Assembly (NCBI GenBank): GCA_019232725.1
Contig: JAFANK010000133.1
Coordinates: forward strand, 1 to 7,116
DNA length: 7,116 nt
Direction: 5' to 3'
Source: Vulcanimicrobiota bacterium
GTDB taxonomy: Bacteria > Vulcanimicrobiota > Vulcanimicrobiia > Eremiobacterales > Eremiobacteraceae
Shown here: one piece after another, positions 1 to 7,116 of the stretch
Layout: every line of letters begins with the position of its first letter
Numbering within the stretch: position 1 is the first letter of the stretch
Program-made: the position numbers and the translations under genes
Notes under the pieces: model-generated
Told to the model about the DNA's origin: nothing
Databases searched by the model: none
The model's input: only the letters and a program-made list of their open reading frames with translations

Positions 1-846
1 TACGTGCCTGCCGGCATATCGCTAGAAGGAGCCGACGAGCTGCGCGAACAGGACCCACAGCAATACGAGAAACGCTCGCTTGAGTCGATCGCCACGCAGG
101 TCGAGGCGATGAACGGCTTTCTCAAGGTGGGTGCGGTCGTCTTCGACTACGGCAACAATATCCGGCTGCAGGCGCGAAAGGCGGGGCTTGCCGATGCCTT
201 CGCCTTTCCGGGTTTCACGCCGGCGTACATCCGGCCGTTGTTCTGCGAAGGAAAAGGGCCGTTTCGCTGGGCCGCACTCTCGGGCGAGGCCTCCGATATC
301 GCGCGGCTGGACGATGCGCTGCTCGAGACGTTCCCCGAGAACGCACATCTGCGGCGCTGGATTGAGATGGCGCGCGAACGCGTCAAGTTCCAGGGGTTGC
401 CCGCGCGCATCTGCTGGCTCGGCTACGGCGAACGGCGCGAGTTCGGTCTGCGCATGCAGCACATGGTCAAACGCGGGGAGCTCGCGGCGCCGATCGTCAT
501 CGGGCGCGATCATCTCGACTGCGGATCGGTCGCGTCGCCGTACCGCGAGACTGAAAGCATGAAGGACGGCTCCGATGCGATAGCGGACTGGCCGATCCTC
601 AACGCGCTGCTCAACGCCGTGGGCGGTGCGCACTGGGTGAGCGTGCATCACGGCGGCGGTGTGGGCATCGGCTACTCGCTGCATGCCGGCATGGTGGTCG
701 TCGCAGACGGCTCGGATGACAGCGAGGCGCGCCTGGACCGCGTGCTCACGACCGATCCGGGCATCGGCATCGTGCGCCACGCCGACGCGGGATATGCCGA
801 GGCGACCGCTGCAGCGGACCGTCACGGCATCGATTGGAGATTGTAG
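1..846 (+). CDS. hutU: Urocanate hydratase (urocanase), C-terminal half; 5' end outside window
   Basis: Urocanase converts urocanate to 4-imidazolone-5-propionate with tightly bound NAD+. It is the second step of histidine degradation and acts in the cytosol. The reading frame is open from base 1 through 281 codons to TAG. The family is about 550-560 residues, so roughly the C-terminal half is present; the GTG at base 4 is internal, not the start. Family blocks seen: FDYGNNIR, PAYIRPLFCEGKGPFRWAAL, FQGLPARICW, PIVIGRDHLDCGSVASP, MKDGSDAIADWPILNALLN, HHGGGVGIGYS and RHADAGY. The Cys in ARICW (codon at 412-414) matches the catalytic Cys of Pseudomonas putida urocanase (Cys410) by its distance from the C-terminus. 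No frameshift or missing block is seen. The GrpB-like gene starts 1 nt after the stop. Other hut genes would be expected upstream, outside the window. Confidence 0.97.
   Translation, partial: YVPAGISLEGADELREQDPQQYEKRSLESIATQVEAMNGFLKVGAVVFDYGNNIRLQARKAGLADAFAFPGFTPAYIRPLFCEGKGPFRWAALSGEASDIARLDDALLETFPENAHLRRWIEMARERVKFQGLPARICWLGYGERREFGLRMQHMVKRGELAAPIVIGRDHLDCGSVASPYRETESMKDGSDAIADWPILNALLNAVGGAHWVSVHHGGGVGIGYSLHAGMVVVADGSDDSEARLDRVLTTDPGIGIVRHADAGYAEATAAADRHGIDWRL
836..840 (+). promoter_or_regulatory. Ribosome binding site of the grpB-like gene
   Basis: GGAGA lies within the last codons of hutU, 7 nt before the ATG at 848. This good Shine-Dalgarno match fixes the start of the GrpB-like gene and rejects the longer open frame that runs back into hutU. 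Confidence 0.7.
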
Positions 847-847
847 C

Positions 848-1447
848 ATGCAGCCCAAGACGGCGGCTGATCTCCAAGCGGTCACGGTCGGCCCGCTGCA
901 GCCGCTCAACGGCAAGATCGTGCTCAGCGAGTACGATCCTGCGTGGCCGCAAGCGTTTGCCGCGGAGGCCGCCAACATCAGGCGCGTGCTCGGTAACCGC
1001 GTGCGCGTGCTCGAACACGTGGGCTCCACATCGGTGCCCGGCCTTGCGGCCAAGCCGGTCATCGATATCGTGTTGGCCGTCGACAATGCAGCTGACGAAA
1101 CGGCCTATGTTCCGGACATGGAGACCGCTGGGTACGTGCTTCGTATTCGCGAGCCCGAGTGGTACGAGCACCGTGTGTTCAAGGGGCCAGCTGCCAACAT
1201 CAACCTGCACGTCTTCTCCACAGGCTGCCCCGAGGTCGCGCGCATGATCCTGTTTCGAGACTGGCTGCGTACGCATGCGGCCGATCGCGAGCGCTACACG
1301 AATGCCAAGCGAGAGCTCGCAGAGCGTGACTGGGCATTCGTGCAGAACTACGCCGATGCAAAGACGCAGGTGGTCGAGGAGATCGTCGCTCGAGCAGCAG
1401 GCCATGAGCAACAGGGCGGCACCTTAAGTGCCGCCCCCACAGATTAG
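848..1447 (+). CDS. GrpB/dephospho-CoA kinase-like family protein (UPF0157, nucleotidyltransferase-like fold)
   Basis: A 199-residue protein of the GrpB family (Pfam PF04229). Members have a nucleotidyltransferase-like fold, occur alone or fused to CoaE (dephospho-CoA kinase), and have no firmly established reaction. The diagnostic block HVGSTSVPGLAAKPVIDI is at residues 57-74. YDPAWPQAF (29-37) is the usual N-terminal motif, and NINLHVF (118-123) and an FRDWLR segment (137-141) follow. The ATG is chosen because of GGAGA 7 nt upstream. Family proteins are mostly about 170-185 residues. This one has about 20 extra residues before the YDPAWP motif and an odd tail after EEIVARAAG. The last 10 or so residues (QGGTLSAAPTD) are encoded by a palindromic repeat. 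It starts 1 nt after the hutU stop, and its TAG shares its G with the GTG of the pirin gene. Family assignment is firm; function is unknown. Confidence 0.9.
   Translation: MQPKTAADLQAVTVGPLQPLNGKIVLSEYDPAWPQAFAAEAANIRRVLGNRVRVLEHVGSTSVPGLAAKPVIDIVLAVDNAADETAYVPDMETAGYVLRIREPEWYEHRVFKGPAANINLHVFSTGCPEVARMILFRDWLRTHAADRERYTNAKRELAERDWAFVQNYADAKTQVVEEIVARAAGHEQQGGTLSAAPTD
1414..1441. repeat. GC-rich palindromic repeat, copy 1 (inside the 3' end of the grpB-like gene)
   Basis: A perfect 9-bp inverted repeat: GGGCGGCAC (1414-1422) and GTGCCGCCC (1428-1436) around a 5-nt loop CTTAA. It is followed by CCACA (1437-1441). AAGTGCCGCCCCCACA (1426-1441) recurs identically at 6840-6855. It is read as protein (the last GrpB-like residues) and ends 5 nt before the GTG of the pirin gene. 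No T-run follows on either strand, so it does not look like an intrinsic terminator. It resembles a REP-type dispersed element, although no associated transposase is in view. Confidence 0.85.
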
Positions 1448-2160
1448 TGCTTATCCAACGCAGCGGCGAGCGTTTTTGCGCCGATCATGGTTGGCTGCAG
1501 ACCTGCCACTCCTTCAGCTTCGCTGAGTATCAGGACCCCGATAACCAGCACTGGGGTGCGTTGCGCGTCTTCAACGATGACCGCGTGGCGCCGGCGCAAG
1601 GATTTCCGACGCATCCGCATCGCGATATGGAGATCTTGACCTACGTGCTGTCCGGCGAGCTCGAACATCAAGACAGCATGGGCAACCGTGGCGTCGTCCG
1701 TCCGGGCGGCGTGCAATACATGAGCGCGGGCACGGGGGTGCGGCATTCCGAGTTCAACCATTCTGCTTCAACCGAACTGCATTTCGTGCAGATGTGGGTG
1801 CTGCCGCCTCGTCCCGGGTTGCCGCCACGGTATGGCCAGCGTGATTTCTCGACAGCCGATCGCCTCGACCGCCTGTTCGTCGCGGCGAGCGGACGGCCGG
1901 GGATCGCCGCGCCGATCGTCTTGCAACAGGACGCCGCGCTCGTGCTCTCGCGGCTTGCGGACACGCGGCTGCGCCATGTTTTCGACCCCGGCCGGCTGGG
2001 CTTTCTCTTTGTGGCCGAGGGCACGATCTCGGCCAACGGCGAGACCCTGGGGGCAGGCGACGCCGCGCGCATGTCAGGCATCGCCGCTCTAGACCTCATG
2101 GGGACAGGGGAGCTCGTGCTCTGGGATGTGCCGGAAATGGCCGAGCGCCGATATAGTTAA
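1447..2160 (+). CDS. Pirin family protein (bicupin, YhhW/YhaK-like, putative quercetin 2,3-dioxygenase)
   Basis: A 237-residue pirin-like bicupin. Some family members (E. coli YhhW, human pirin) have quercetin 2,3-dioxygenase activity in vitro, but their cellular role is usually unknown or regulatory/redox. The N-terminal cupin has the expected metal ligands: His56 and His58 in THPHRDMEILTYVLSG, then His100 and Glu102 in SAGTGVRHSEFN. EHQDSMGN (73-80) and the HGWL and HSFSFAEY segments near the N-terminus are also typical. The C-terminal cupin covers about 130-230 and ends in the usual WDVPE-type segment. The GTG start is chosen because the N-terminus aligns with YhhW from its first residues, and the next Met would lose both metal His. 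No Shine-Dalgarno sequence precedes the GTG. It overlaps the preceding stop by one base (TAGTG), which suggests translational coupling. The stop is 3 nt before the GGDEF gene. Family is sure; substrate is not. Confidence 0.92.
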   Translation: MLIQRSGERFCADHGWLQTCHSFSFAEYQDPDNQHWGALRVFNDDRVAPAQGFPTHPHRDMEILTYVLSGELEHQDSMGNRGVVRPGGVQYMSAGTGVRHSEFNHSASTELHFVQMWVLPPRPGLPPRYGQRDFSTADRLDRLFVAASGRPGIAAPIVLQQDAALVLSRLADTRLRHVFDPGRLGFLFVAEGTISANGETLGAGDAARMSGIAALDLMGTGELVLWDVPEMAERRYS

Positions 2161-2163
2161 AGG

Positions 2164-3102
2164 ATGACTGGGGCTGCACGATTGCCGCAAGAAGATTTTG
2201 GTTCGGCTGCCGAGGTCGCGCTGGGCTTGCTGCGCGAGAAGGTCGGCATCTCGTTTTGGATGACGACCCGGATCGCCGGCGACGAGCTTGTCGTCCTCAA
2301 CACCGTCGGGTCGGGCATTACGCTCTCGAGCGGCGACGCCATCTCGTGGACGGATTCGTTGTGCTGGCGGATGGTCGCGGGGAGCGGCCCGCGCGTCGCA
2401 CCGAATGTCGCGGACGTGCCTGCCTACTCTTCAAGCCCATTCGCTGAAGTGTACAAGGTCCAGGCCTACGTCGGTGCTCCGCTCACCGTCGGCGACGGCA
2501 AAATCTACGGCACGCTCGCTGGCCTGGATCCGCAACCCAAAGACGACACACTCAAGCAGCATCTGTGGCTTGTCGAGATGGTCGCTGGCCTATTGGGTGC
2601 GATTCTCAAGCACGAACAAGAGGCAAGTCAGCCCGCTGCCGACGCGGCCACCGCCGACGGCGAAGTGCTGGTCGATAAGCTCACGCAGACCTTCAACCGC
2701 CGTGCGTGGGACCGCGTGCTCGTGGCCGAAGAGGCACGTTGCGCACGGCATAACCACGCCGCGTGCGTCATCTGCGTCGACATCGACGCGTTGCGGGCGA
2801 TCAACGACGCGCAAGGCCGTGAGGCCGGGGACAAGATGTTGCTCAAGGTCGCACACATCCTCAAGCGCGCGTGCCGCGGCTATGATATCGTCGCTCGCAC
2901 GGGTGAGGACGAGTTCGCGATCCTGGCTGTCGAATGCGGGCTCAAAGGCGCCAAGGGCATCTACGACCGCATCAACTCAGGACTCGCCAAAGACGAAATC
3001 AAAGCGTCACTCGGCATCGCACTGCGCAATGTGACGACTGGGCTGCCCCGGACGTTCGAAGAAGCCACCAACACGCTGCTCAACGCAAAACGCTCTCGCT
3101 AA
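2164..3102 (+). CDS. GAF domain plus GGDEF-type diguanylate cyclase-like protein, variant GEDEF active site
   Basis: A 312-residue soluble signalling protein with no signal peptide or membrane segment. An N-terminal GAF sensor domain (about 14-150) contains DSLCWRMVAGSGP and AYVGAPLTVGDGKIYGTLAGLDP. A linker rich in Ala and acidic residues leads to a GGDEF domain (about 168-312) beginning DKLTQTFNRR. Gapless comparison with Caulobacter PleD places metal Asp at 206, guanine-contacting Asn at 214 (IND) and Asp at 223. The signature is at 247-251, and the product-inhibition I-site RxxD is RGYD (238-241). The signature is GEDEF rather than GGDEF/GGEEF: the second Gly is Glu248. The DHFK and GHxxGD motifs are altered to DALR and GREAGD. 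Asp223 argues against the cGAMP-making Hypr type, which has Ser there. It may be a weak cyclase or a degenerate c-di-GMP/GTP sensor. AAAGG directly abuts the ATG, which is unusually close, so the exact start is less certain than the frame. Confidence 0.88.
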   Translation: MTGAARLPQEDFGSAAEVALGLLREKVGISFWMTTRIAGDELVVLNTVGSGITLSSGDAISWTDSLCWRMVAGSGPRVAPNVADVPAYSSSPFAEVYKVQAYVGAPLTVGDGKIYGTLAGLDPQPKDDTLKQHLWLVEMVAGLLGAILKHEQEASQPAADAATADGEVLVDKLTQTFNRRAWDRVLVAEEARCARHNHAACVICVDIDALRAINDAQGREAGDKMLLKVAHILKRACRGYDIVARTGEDEFAILAVECGLKGAKGIYDRINSGLAKDEIKASLGIALRNVTTGLPRTFEEATNTLLNAKRSR

Positions 3103-3132
3103 ACTCGGAGCGCGCGCCGCGCCGCGGCACTG

Positions 3133-4047
3133 CTACGCGCTGGTCGCAGCTTGATAGTACTTGGAAGGCAGCGGATGGTCGACGAGCTGCGCCAAAAGCG
3201 ATGACGCTCGCACGACGCCCGCGAGCGACACCCCCGTCTCGATACCCATGCCGTCGAGCATATAGATGAGATCTTCGGTTGCCAGGTTTCCCGAAGCGCC
3301 GGGCGCATAGGGGCATCCGCCAAGACCCCCAGCAGCGGCATCGAAAATCGCTACACCGGACTGCAGGCCGGCAACGACGTTCGCGAGCGCCGTGCCACGC
3401 GTGTCGTGGAAATGCAAGGCCAGACGACCGGCATCCACTCGTGTGAGCAAAAGCGCGCTGAGCTCGGCGACTTGACTAGGGGTGGCGACGCCAATCGTGT
3501 CACCGATGCTGATCTCATCAATTTGGAGCTCGAGCAGGCGGACCATGACGTCGACCACAGCGGCCGGCCGGATGCGTCCTTCGTACGGACAGCCGAATGC
3601 GGTTGAGATGTAGCCACGCACCCTCATGTCGTGCTGCTTGGCCTGGGCGACCACAGGCGCAAACCGTTCCAGCGACTGCGCGATGCTCGCGTTGATGTTG
3701 CGCTTGTTGAACGTCTCCGAGGCTGCGGTGAAGACCGCGATCTCCTGTGCGCCGGCTGCTCGCGCGCGCTCGAGCCCGCGTTCGTTTGGGACGAGCACGG
3801 GGTAACGGACGCCCGTGCGGCGCTCGATCGCCCGCATGACCTCTTCTCCATCGGCGAGCTGCGGAACCGACGCAGGACTCACCATCGAGGTCGTTTCGAT
3901 GACGGGCAAGCCCGCAGCCGACAGCGCGTCGATGAACGCGACTTTGCGGTCGGTCGGAATGAGCGTGTGTTCGTTCTGCAGTCCGTCGCGTGGGCCGACT
4001 TCGACCACCGTCACGCGTTTGGGCAATGCTGCGAAGAGCTCGGCCAT
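3133..4047 (-). CDS. liuE: Hydroxymethylglutaryl-CoA lyase
   Basis: HMG-CoA lyase cleaves 3-hydroxy-3-methylglutaryl-CoA to acetyl-CoA and acetoacetate, the last step of leucine/isovalerate degradation. The protein is 304 residues, the normal bacterial length, and forms a DRE-TIM-type barrel. Catalytic Arg20-Asp21 lie in EVGPRDGLQNE (16-26). The metal His residues are in HFHDTRG (His212 and His214). The HMG-CoA lyase signature GGLGGCPYAPGASGN (240-254) contains the reactive Cys245. TAFGCPYEG (149-157) and SIGDTIGVATP (180-190) are also typical. The signature with Cys separates it from homocitrate and isopropylmalate synthases. The ATG is preceded by a strong Shine-Dalgarno sequence inside liuD, and the gene starts 3 nt after the liuD stop. 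It is the last gene of the operon; its stop is 30 bp from the convergent GGDEF gene. The older symbol mvaB is used for the same function. Confidence 0.96.
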   Translation of the reverse strand: MAELFAALPKRVTVVEVGPRDGLQNEHTLIPTDRKVAFIDALSAAGLPVIETTSMVSPASVPQLADGEEVMRAIERRTGVRYPVLVPNERGLERARAAGAQEIAVFTAASETFNKRNINASIAQSLERFAPVVAQAKQHDMRVRGYISTAFGCPYEGRIRPAAVVDVMVRLLELQIDEISIGDTIGVATPSQVAELSALLLTRVDAGRLALHFHDTRGTALANVVAGLQSGVAIFDAAAGGLGGCPYAPGASGNLATEDLIYMLDGMGIETGVSLAGVVRASSLLAQLVDHPLPSKYYQAATSA

Positions 4048-4050
4048 GGG

Positions 4051-6035
<1,985 letters not shown>

Positions 6036-6045
<10 letters not shown>

Positions 6046-6812
6046 GAGGGCCGGCGCTTGTCCAAGAAGGCGCGCAGCCCTTCCTGCCCTTCGGGGCTGA
6101 CCCGCTGCGCAGCGATGCGCTCCGCCGTCCAGCGGCGTGCCTCGTCTGCTGGGAGACCACCCACGGTTTGCGCGATCTGCTTTGCCAGGCGCGCTGCGTG
6201 TGGGCCGCTGGTCAGCAATTCTTTAACCTTGCTGTCGATCGTCGCATCGAGCTGCACGATCGGCACGACGTCGTGCACGAGACCGATGCGCAGCGCCCGC
6301 TCGGTGCTGAAACGCTCTGCCGTCGGAAAGAGCGCACGGGCCTGACCGGCCCCGATTTTGCGCACGACGAAGGGCGAGATGACCGCAGGCACGATGCCGA
6401 GCTTGGCTTCGGTGAAGCCGAACAGCGCATTTTCTTCTGCGATGACGATGTCGCATACGGCGATGAGCCCCGCCCCGCCGCCAAGCGCAGCGCCCTGCAC
6501 GCGCGCGATGGTAGGGACTGGACAGGCGTCGATGGCTGCGAACATGTCCGACAAACGCAACGCATCTTCTTGGTTCTGTGCTTGCGTCAAGGCAAGCGCA
6601 TCCCGCATGTACGTGATGTCGGCGCCGCCGCAAAAGATGGCGCCCTCACCTTCCAGGATGGCCACGCGTGCGTCGGTGCGCTCGTGCATATCGCGAAAGA
6701 TCTGCGTGAGCGAGGCGATCGTCGCGGGATCGAGCGCATTGCGCACCTCGGGCCGATTGAGCTTGACGCGGGCAACCTGGGTATCGATCGTCTGGATGAC
6801 CGGCTGGCTCAT
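6036..6812 (-). CDS. liuC: Methylglutaconyl-CoA hydratase (enoyl-CoA hydratase/crotonase family)
   Basis: Hydrates 3-methylglutaconyl-CoA to HMG-CoA, between the LiuBD carboxylase and LiuE. It has 258 residues, the usual crotonase length. Oxyanion-hole segments are AIFCGGADITYM (58-69) and VQGAALGGGAGL (105-116). FTEAKLGIVPAVISPFVV (133-150) carries Glu135, equivalent to catalytic Glu164 of rat mitochondrial enoyl-CoA hydratase. The other general acid/base Glu (rat Glu144) is replaced by Gly115. To my knowledge this, together with the PAVISPFVV stretch, is typical of the bacterial LiuC branch, so it is not a sign of inactivation. The start is the ATG at 6812-6810 with GAGGAA just upstream. 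The open frame extends 24 codons further, but that extension is composed of the palindromic repeats and aligns with nothing in the family. The stop overlaps the liuD GTG by 10 nt. The exact substrate is inferred from operon context. Confidence 0.93.
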
Positions 6813-6815
6813 GCG

Positions 6816-6821
6816 TTCCTC
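6816..6821 (-). promoter_or_regulatory. Ribosome binding site of liuC
   Basis: On the minus strand GAGGAA lies 3 nt before the ATG at 6812-6810 (5 nt from its GAGG core). It supports this ATG over the longer open frame reaching into the repeat cluster. Confidence 0.7.
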
Positions 6822-6828
6822 ACATCTT

Positions 6829-6855
6829 GGGCGGCACTCAAGTGCCGCCCCCACA
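6829..6855. repeat. Palindromic repeat, copy 2
   Basis: Perfect 10-bp arms GGGCGGCACT (6829-6838) and AGTGCCGCCC (6841-6850) around CA; a physical hairpin would more likely use 9-bp arms and loop TCAA. It is followed by CCACA. The right 16 bases (6840-6855) are identical to 1426-1441 in copy 1, and the left arm core GGGCGGCAC is also identical. Confidence 0.85.
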
Positions 6856-6875
6856 TTACAAGTGGCCCCTGACAT

Positions 6876-6902
6876 GGGGGTCACTAAAGGTGACCCCCTA
6901 CA
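6876..6902. repeat. Palindromic repeat, copy 3 (variant arms)
   Basis: Perfect 9-bp arms GGGGGTCAC (6876-6884) and GTGACCCCC (6890-6898) around a 5-nt loop TAAAG, followed by TACA. The layout matches copies 1 and 2, but the arm sequence differs at matching positions on both sides, so pairing is kept. Confidence 0.85.
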
Positions 6903-6917
6903 GTAATAATGGTGCCC

Positions 6918-7116
6918 CTACATGCGAAAGACGCCGAATTTGGTGGGCCGCATGCCTGCGTTGGCCGCAGCGGAGATCCCAAGCGCGAGCACGGCACGCG
7001 TCTGTGCGGGGTCGATGATGCCGTCGTCCCAGAGCCGCGCGGTGCTGTGGTACGGGTTGCCTTCGCTTTCGTACTTGTCCAAGATCGGCTGCATGAACTC
7101 GCGCTGCTCCTCTGGC
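6918..7116 (-). CDS. liuB: Methylcrotonyl-CoA carboxylase beta subunit (carboxyltransferase), C-terminal end only
   Basis: The last 66 codons, including the stop, of the carboxyltransferase subunit that moves carboxyl from LiuD biotin to 3-methylcrotonyl-CoA. The frame is open at the window edge, and its first complete codon is at 7115-7113. Visible residues include the segment EGNPYHSTARLWDDGIIDP, then QTRAVLALGISAAANA, and the terminus TKFGVFRM followed by TAG. STARLWDDGIIDP and the FGVFRM end are hallmarks of methylcrotonyl-CoA carboxylase beta subunits and differ from propionyl-CoA carboxylase beta ends. The family is about 530-540 residues, so nearly 90% lies outside the window. The stop codon lies within a half-copy of the palindromic repeat family. 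It is separated from liuC by 105 bp, unlike the tight liuC-liuD-liuE junctions. It may equally be called mccB. Confidence 0.93.
   Translation of the reverse strand, partial: PEEQREFMQPILDKYESEGNPYHSTARLWDDGIIDPAQTRAVLALGISAAANAGMRPTKFGVFRM

Larger units (their letters stand above)
6829..6922. repeat. Cluster of four GC-rich palindromic repeat units in the liuB-liuC spacer
   Basis: This cluster takes up most of the 105 bp between the liuB stop and the liuC ATG. On the plus strand it holds four units, each ending in a GTG, a C-run and an ACA end. They are a full palindrome (6829-6855), a half-unit AGTGGCCCCTGACA (6861-6874), a second full palindrome (6876-6902) and a half-unit GGTGCCCCTACA (6911-6922). 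The spacers are 5, 1 and 8 nt, and the last one (GTAATAAT) is AT-rich. In the direction of transcription the units begin TGTAGGGG, TGTAGGGGG, TGTCAGGGG and TGTGGGGG. The last half-unit contains the liuB stop codon. No coding potential is credible here, and no T-run makes either hairpin a standard terminator. A role as REP/BIME-like mRNA-processing or stabilising structure is inference. Confidence 0.85.

Noticed and set aside
659..847. Longer GrpB-like frame beginning inside hutU
   Set aside because: It would overlap hutU by 188 nt, the added sequence looks like hutU read out of frame, and the ATG at 848 has GGAGA at normal spacing.
22..1086. Long minus-strand open frame (354 codons) opposite hutU
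   Set aside because: It lies antisense to a clear urocanase with full family motifs. The translation is rich in Arg, Ala and His with no recognisable domain, a typical shadow of GC-rich coding DNA.
2164..3102. Hypr-type (cGAMP-forming) GGDEF enzyme
   Set aside because: The selectivity position is Asp223, as in diguanylate cyclases, not Ser.
6813..6884. 24-codon N-terminal extension of liuC
   Set aside because: The extension is translated palindromic repeat, aligns with no crotonase N-terminus, and a good ribosome site precedes the internal ATG at 6812.
6829..6902. Hairpins as Rho-independent terminators of liuB
   Set aside because: Neither hairpin is followed by a T-run on the transcribed strand, and liuC, liuD and liuE continue directly downstream in the same direction.
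6829..6922. CRISPR array
   Set aside because: The units are palindromes of variable sequence with spacers of 1-8 nt; there are no uniform repeats, no unique spacers of 25-40 nt and no cas genes.

Overview
The window is 7.1 kb of GC-rich, gene-dense bacterial DNA, by eye a little over 60% GC. It suggests an aerobic or facultative heterotroph that uses amino acids as carbon sources. Evidence for this is one histidine-catabolic gene and most of a leucine/isovalerate (liu) operon. The phylum cannot be fixed by reading alone. The GC-rich palindromes ending in CCCCTACA or CCCCCACA recall repeats of uncultured soil lineages such as Eremiobacterota, but that is only a weak guess.

Left half, plus strand (1-3102): four genes packed head to tail. 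They are the C-terminal half of urocanate hydratase (hutU, cut by the window edge), a GrpB-family protein, a pirin-family cupin, and a GAF plus GGDEF signalling protein. Spacings are +1, -1 and +3 nt, so they look like one transcription unit. Only hutU has a firm pathway assignment (histidine to glutamate, step 2). The other three are probably accessory or simply co-transcribed.

Right half, minus strand (3133-7116): read from the right edge leftward, the order is liuB (3' end only), liuC, liuD, liuE. These are the methylcrotonyl-CoA carboxylase beta subunit, methylglutaconyl-CoA hydratase, the methylcrotonyl-CoA carboxylase biotin subunit and HMG-CoA lyase. Together they convert 3-methylcrotonyl-CoA to acetyl-CoA and acetoacetate. 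The isovaleryl-CoA dehydrogenase (liuA) would be expected beyond base 7116. The two units converge with only 30 bp between stop codons (3103-3132), and I see no convincing intrinsic terminator there.

The most notable non-coding structure is a family of short GC-rich palindromes. One copy (about 1414-1441) lies inside the 3' end of the grpB-like gene and encodes its last residues. A cluster of two full palindromes and two half-copies (6829-6922) fills most of the 105-bp spacer between liuB and liuC. It abuts the liuB stop codon. A 16-bp stretch is identical between the two loci. No stretch over 300 bases lacks a gene. I saw no RNA genes, CRISPR arrays, transposases or recognisable promoters. 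Apart from the repeats, the region looks like ordinary catabolic chromosome.
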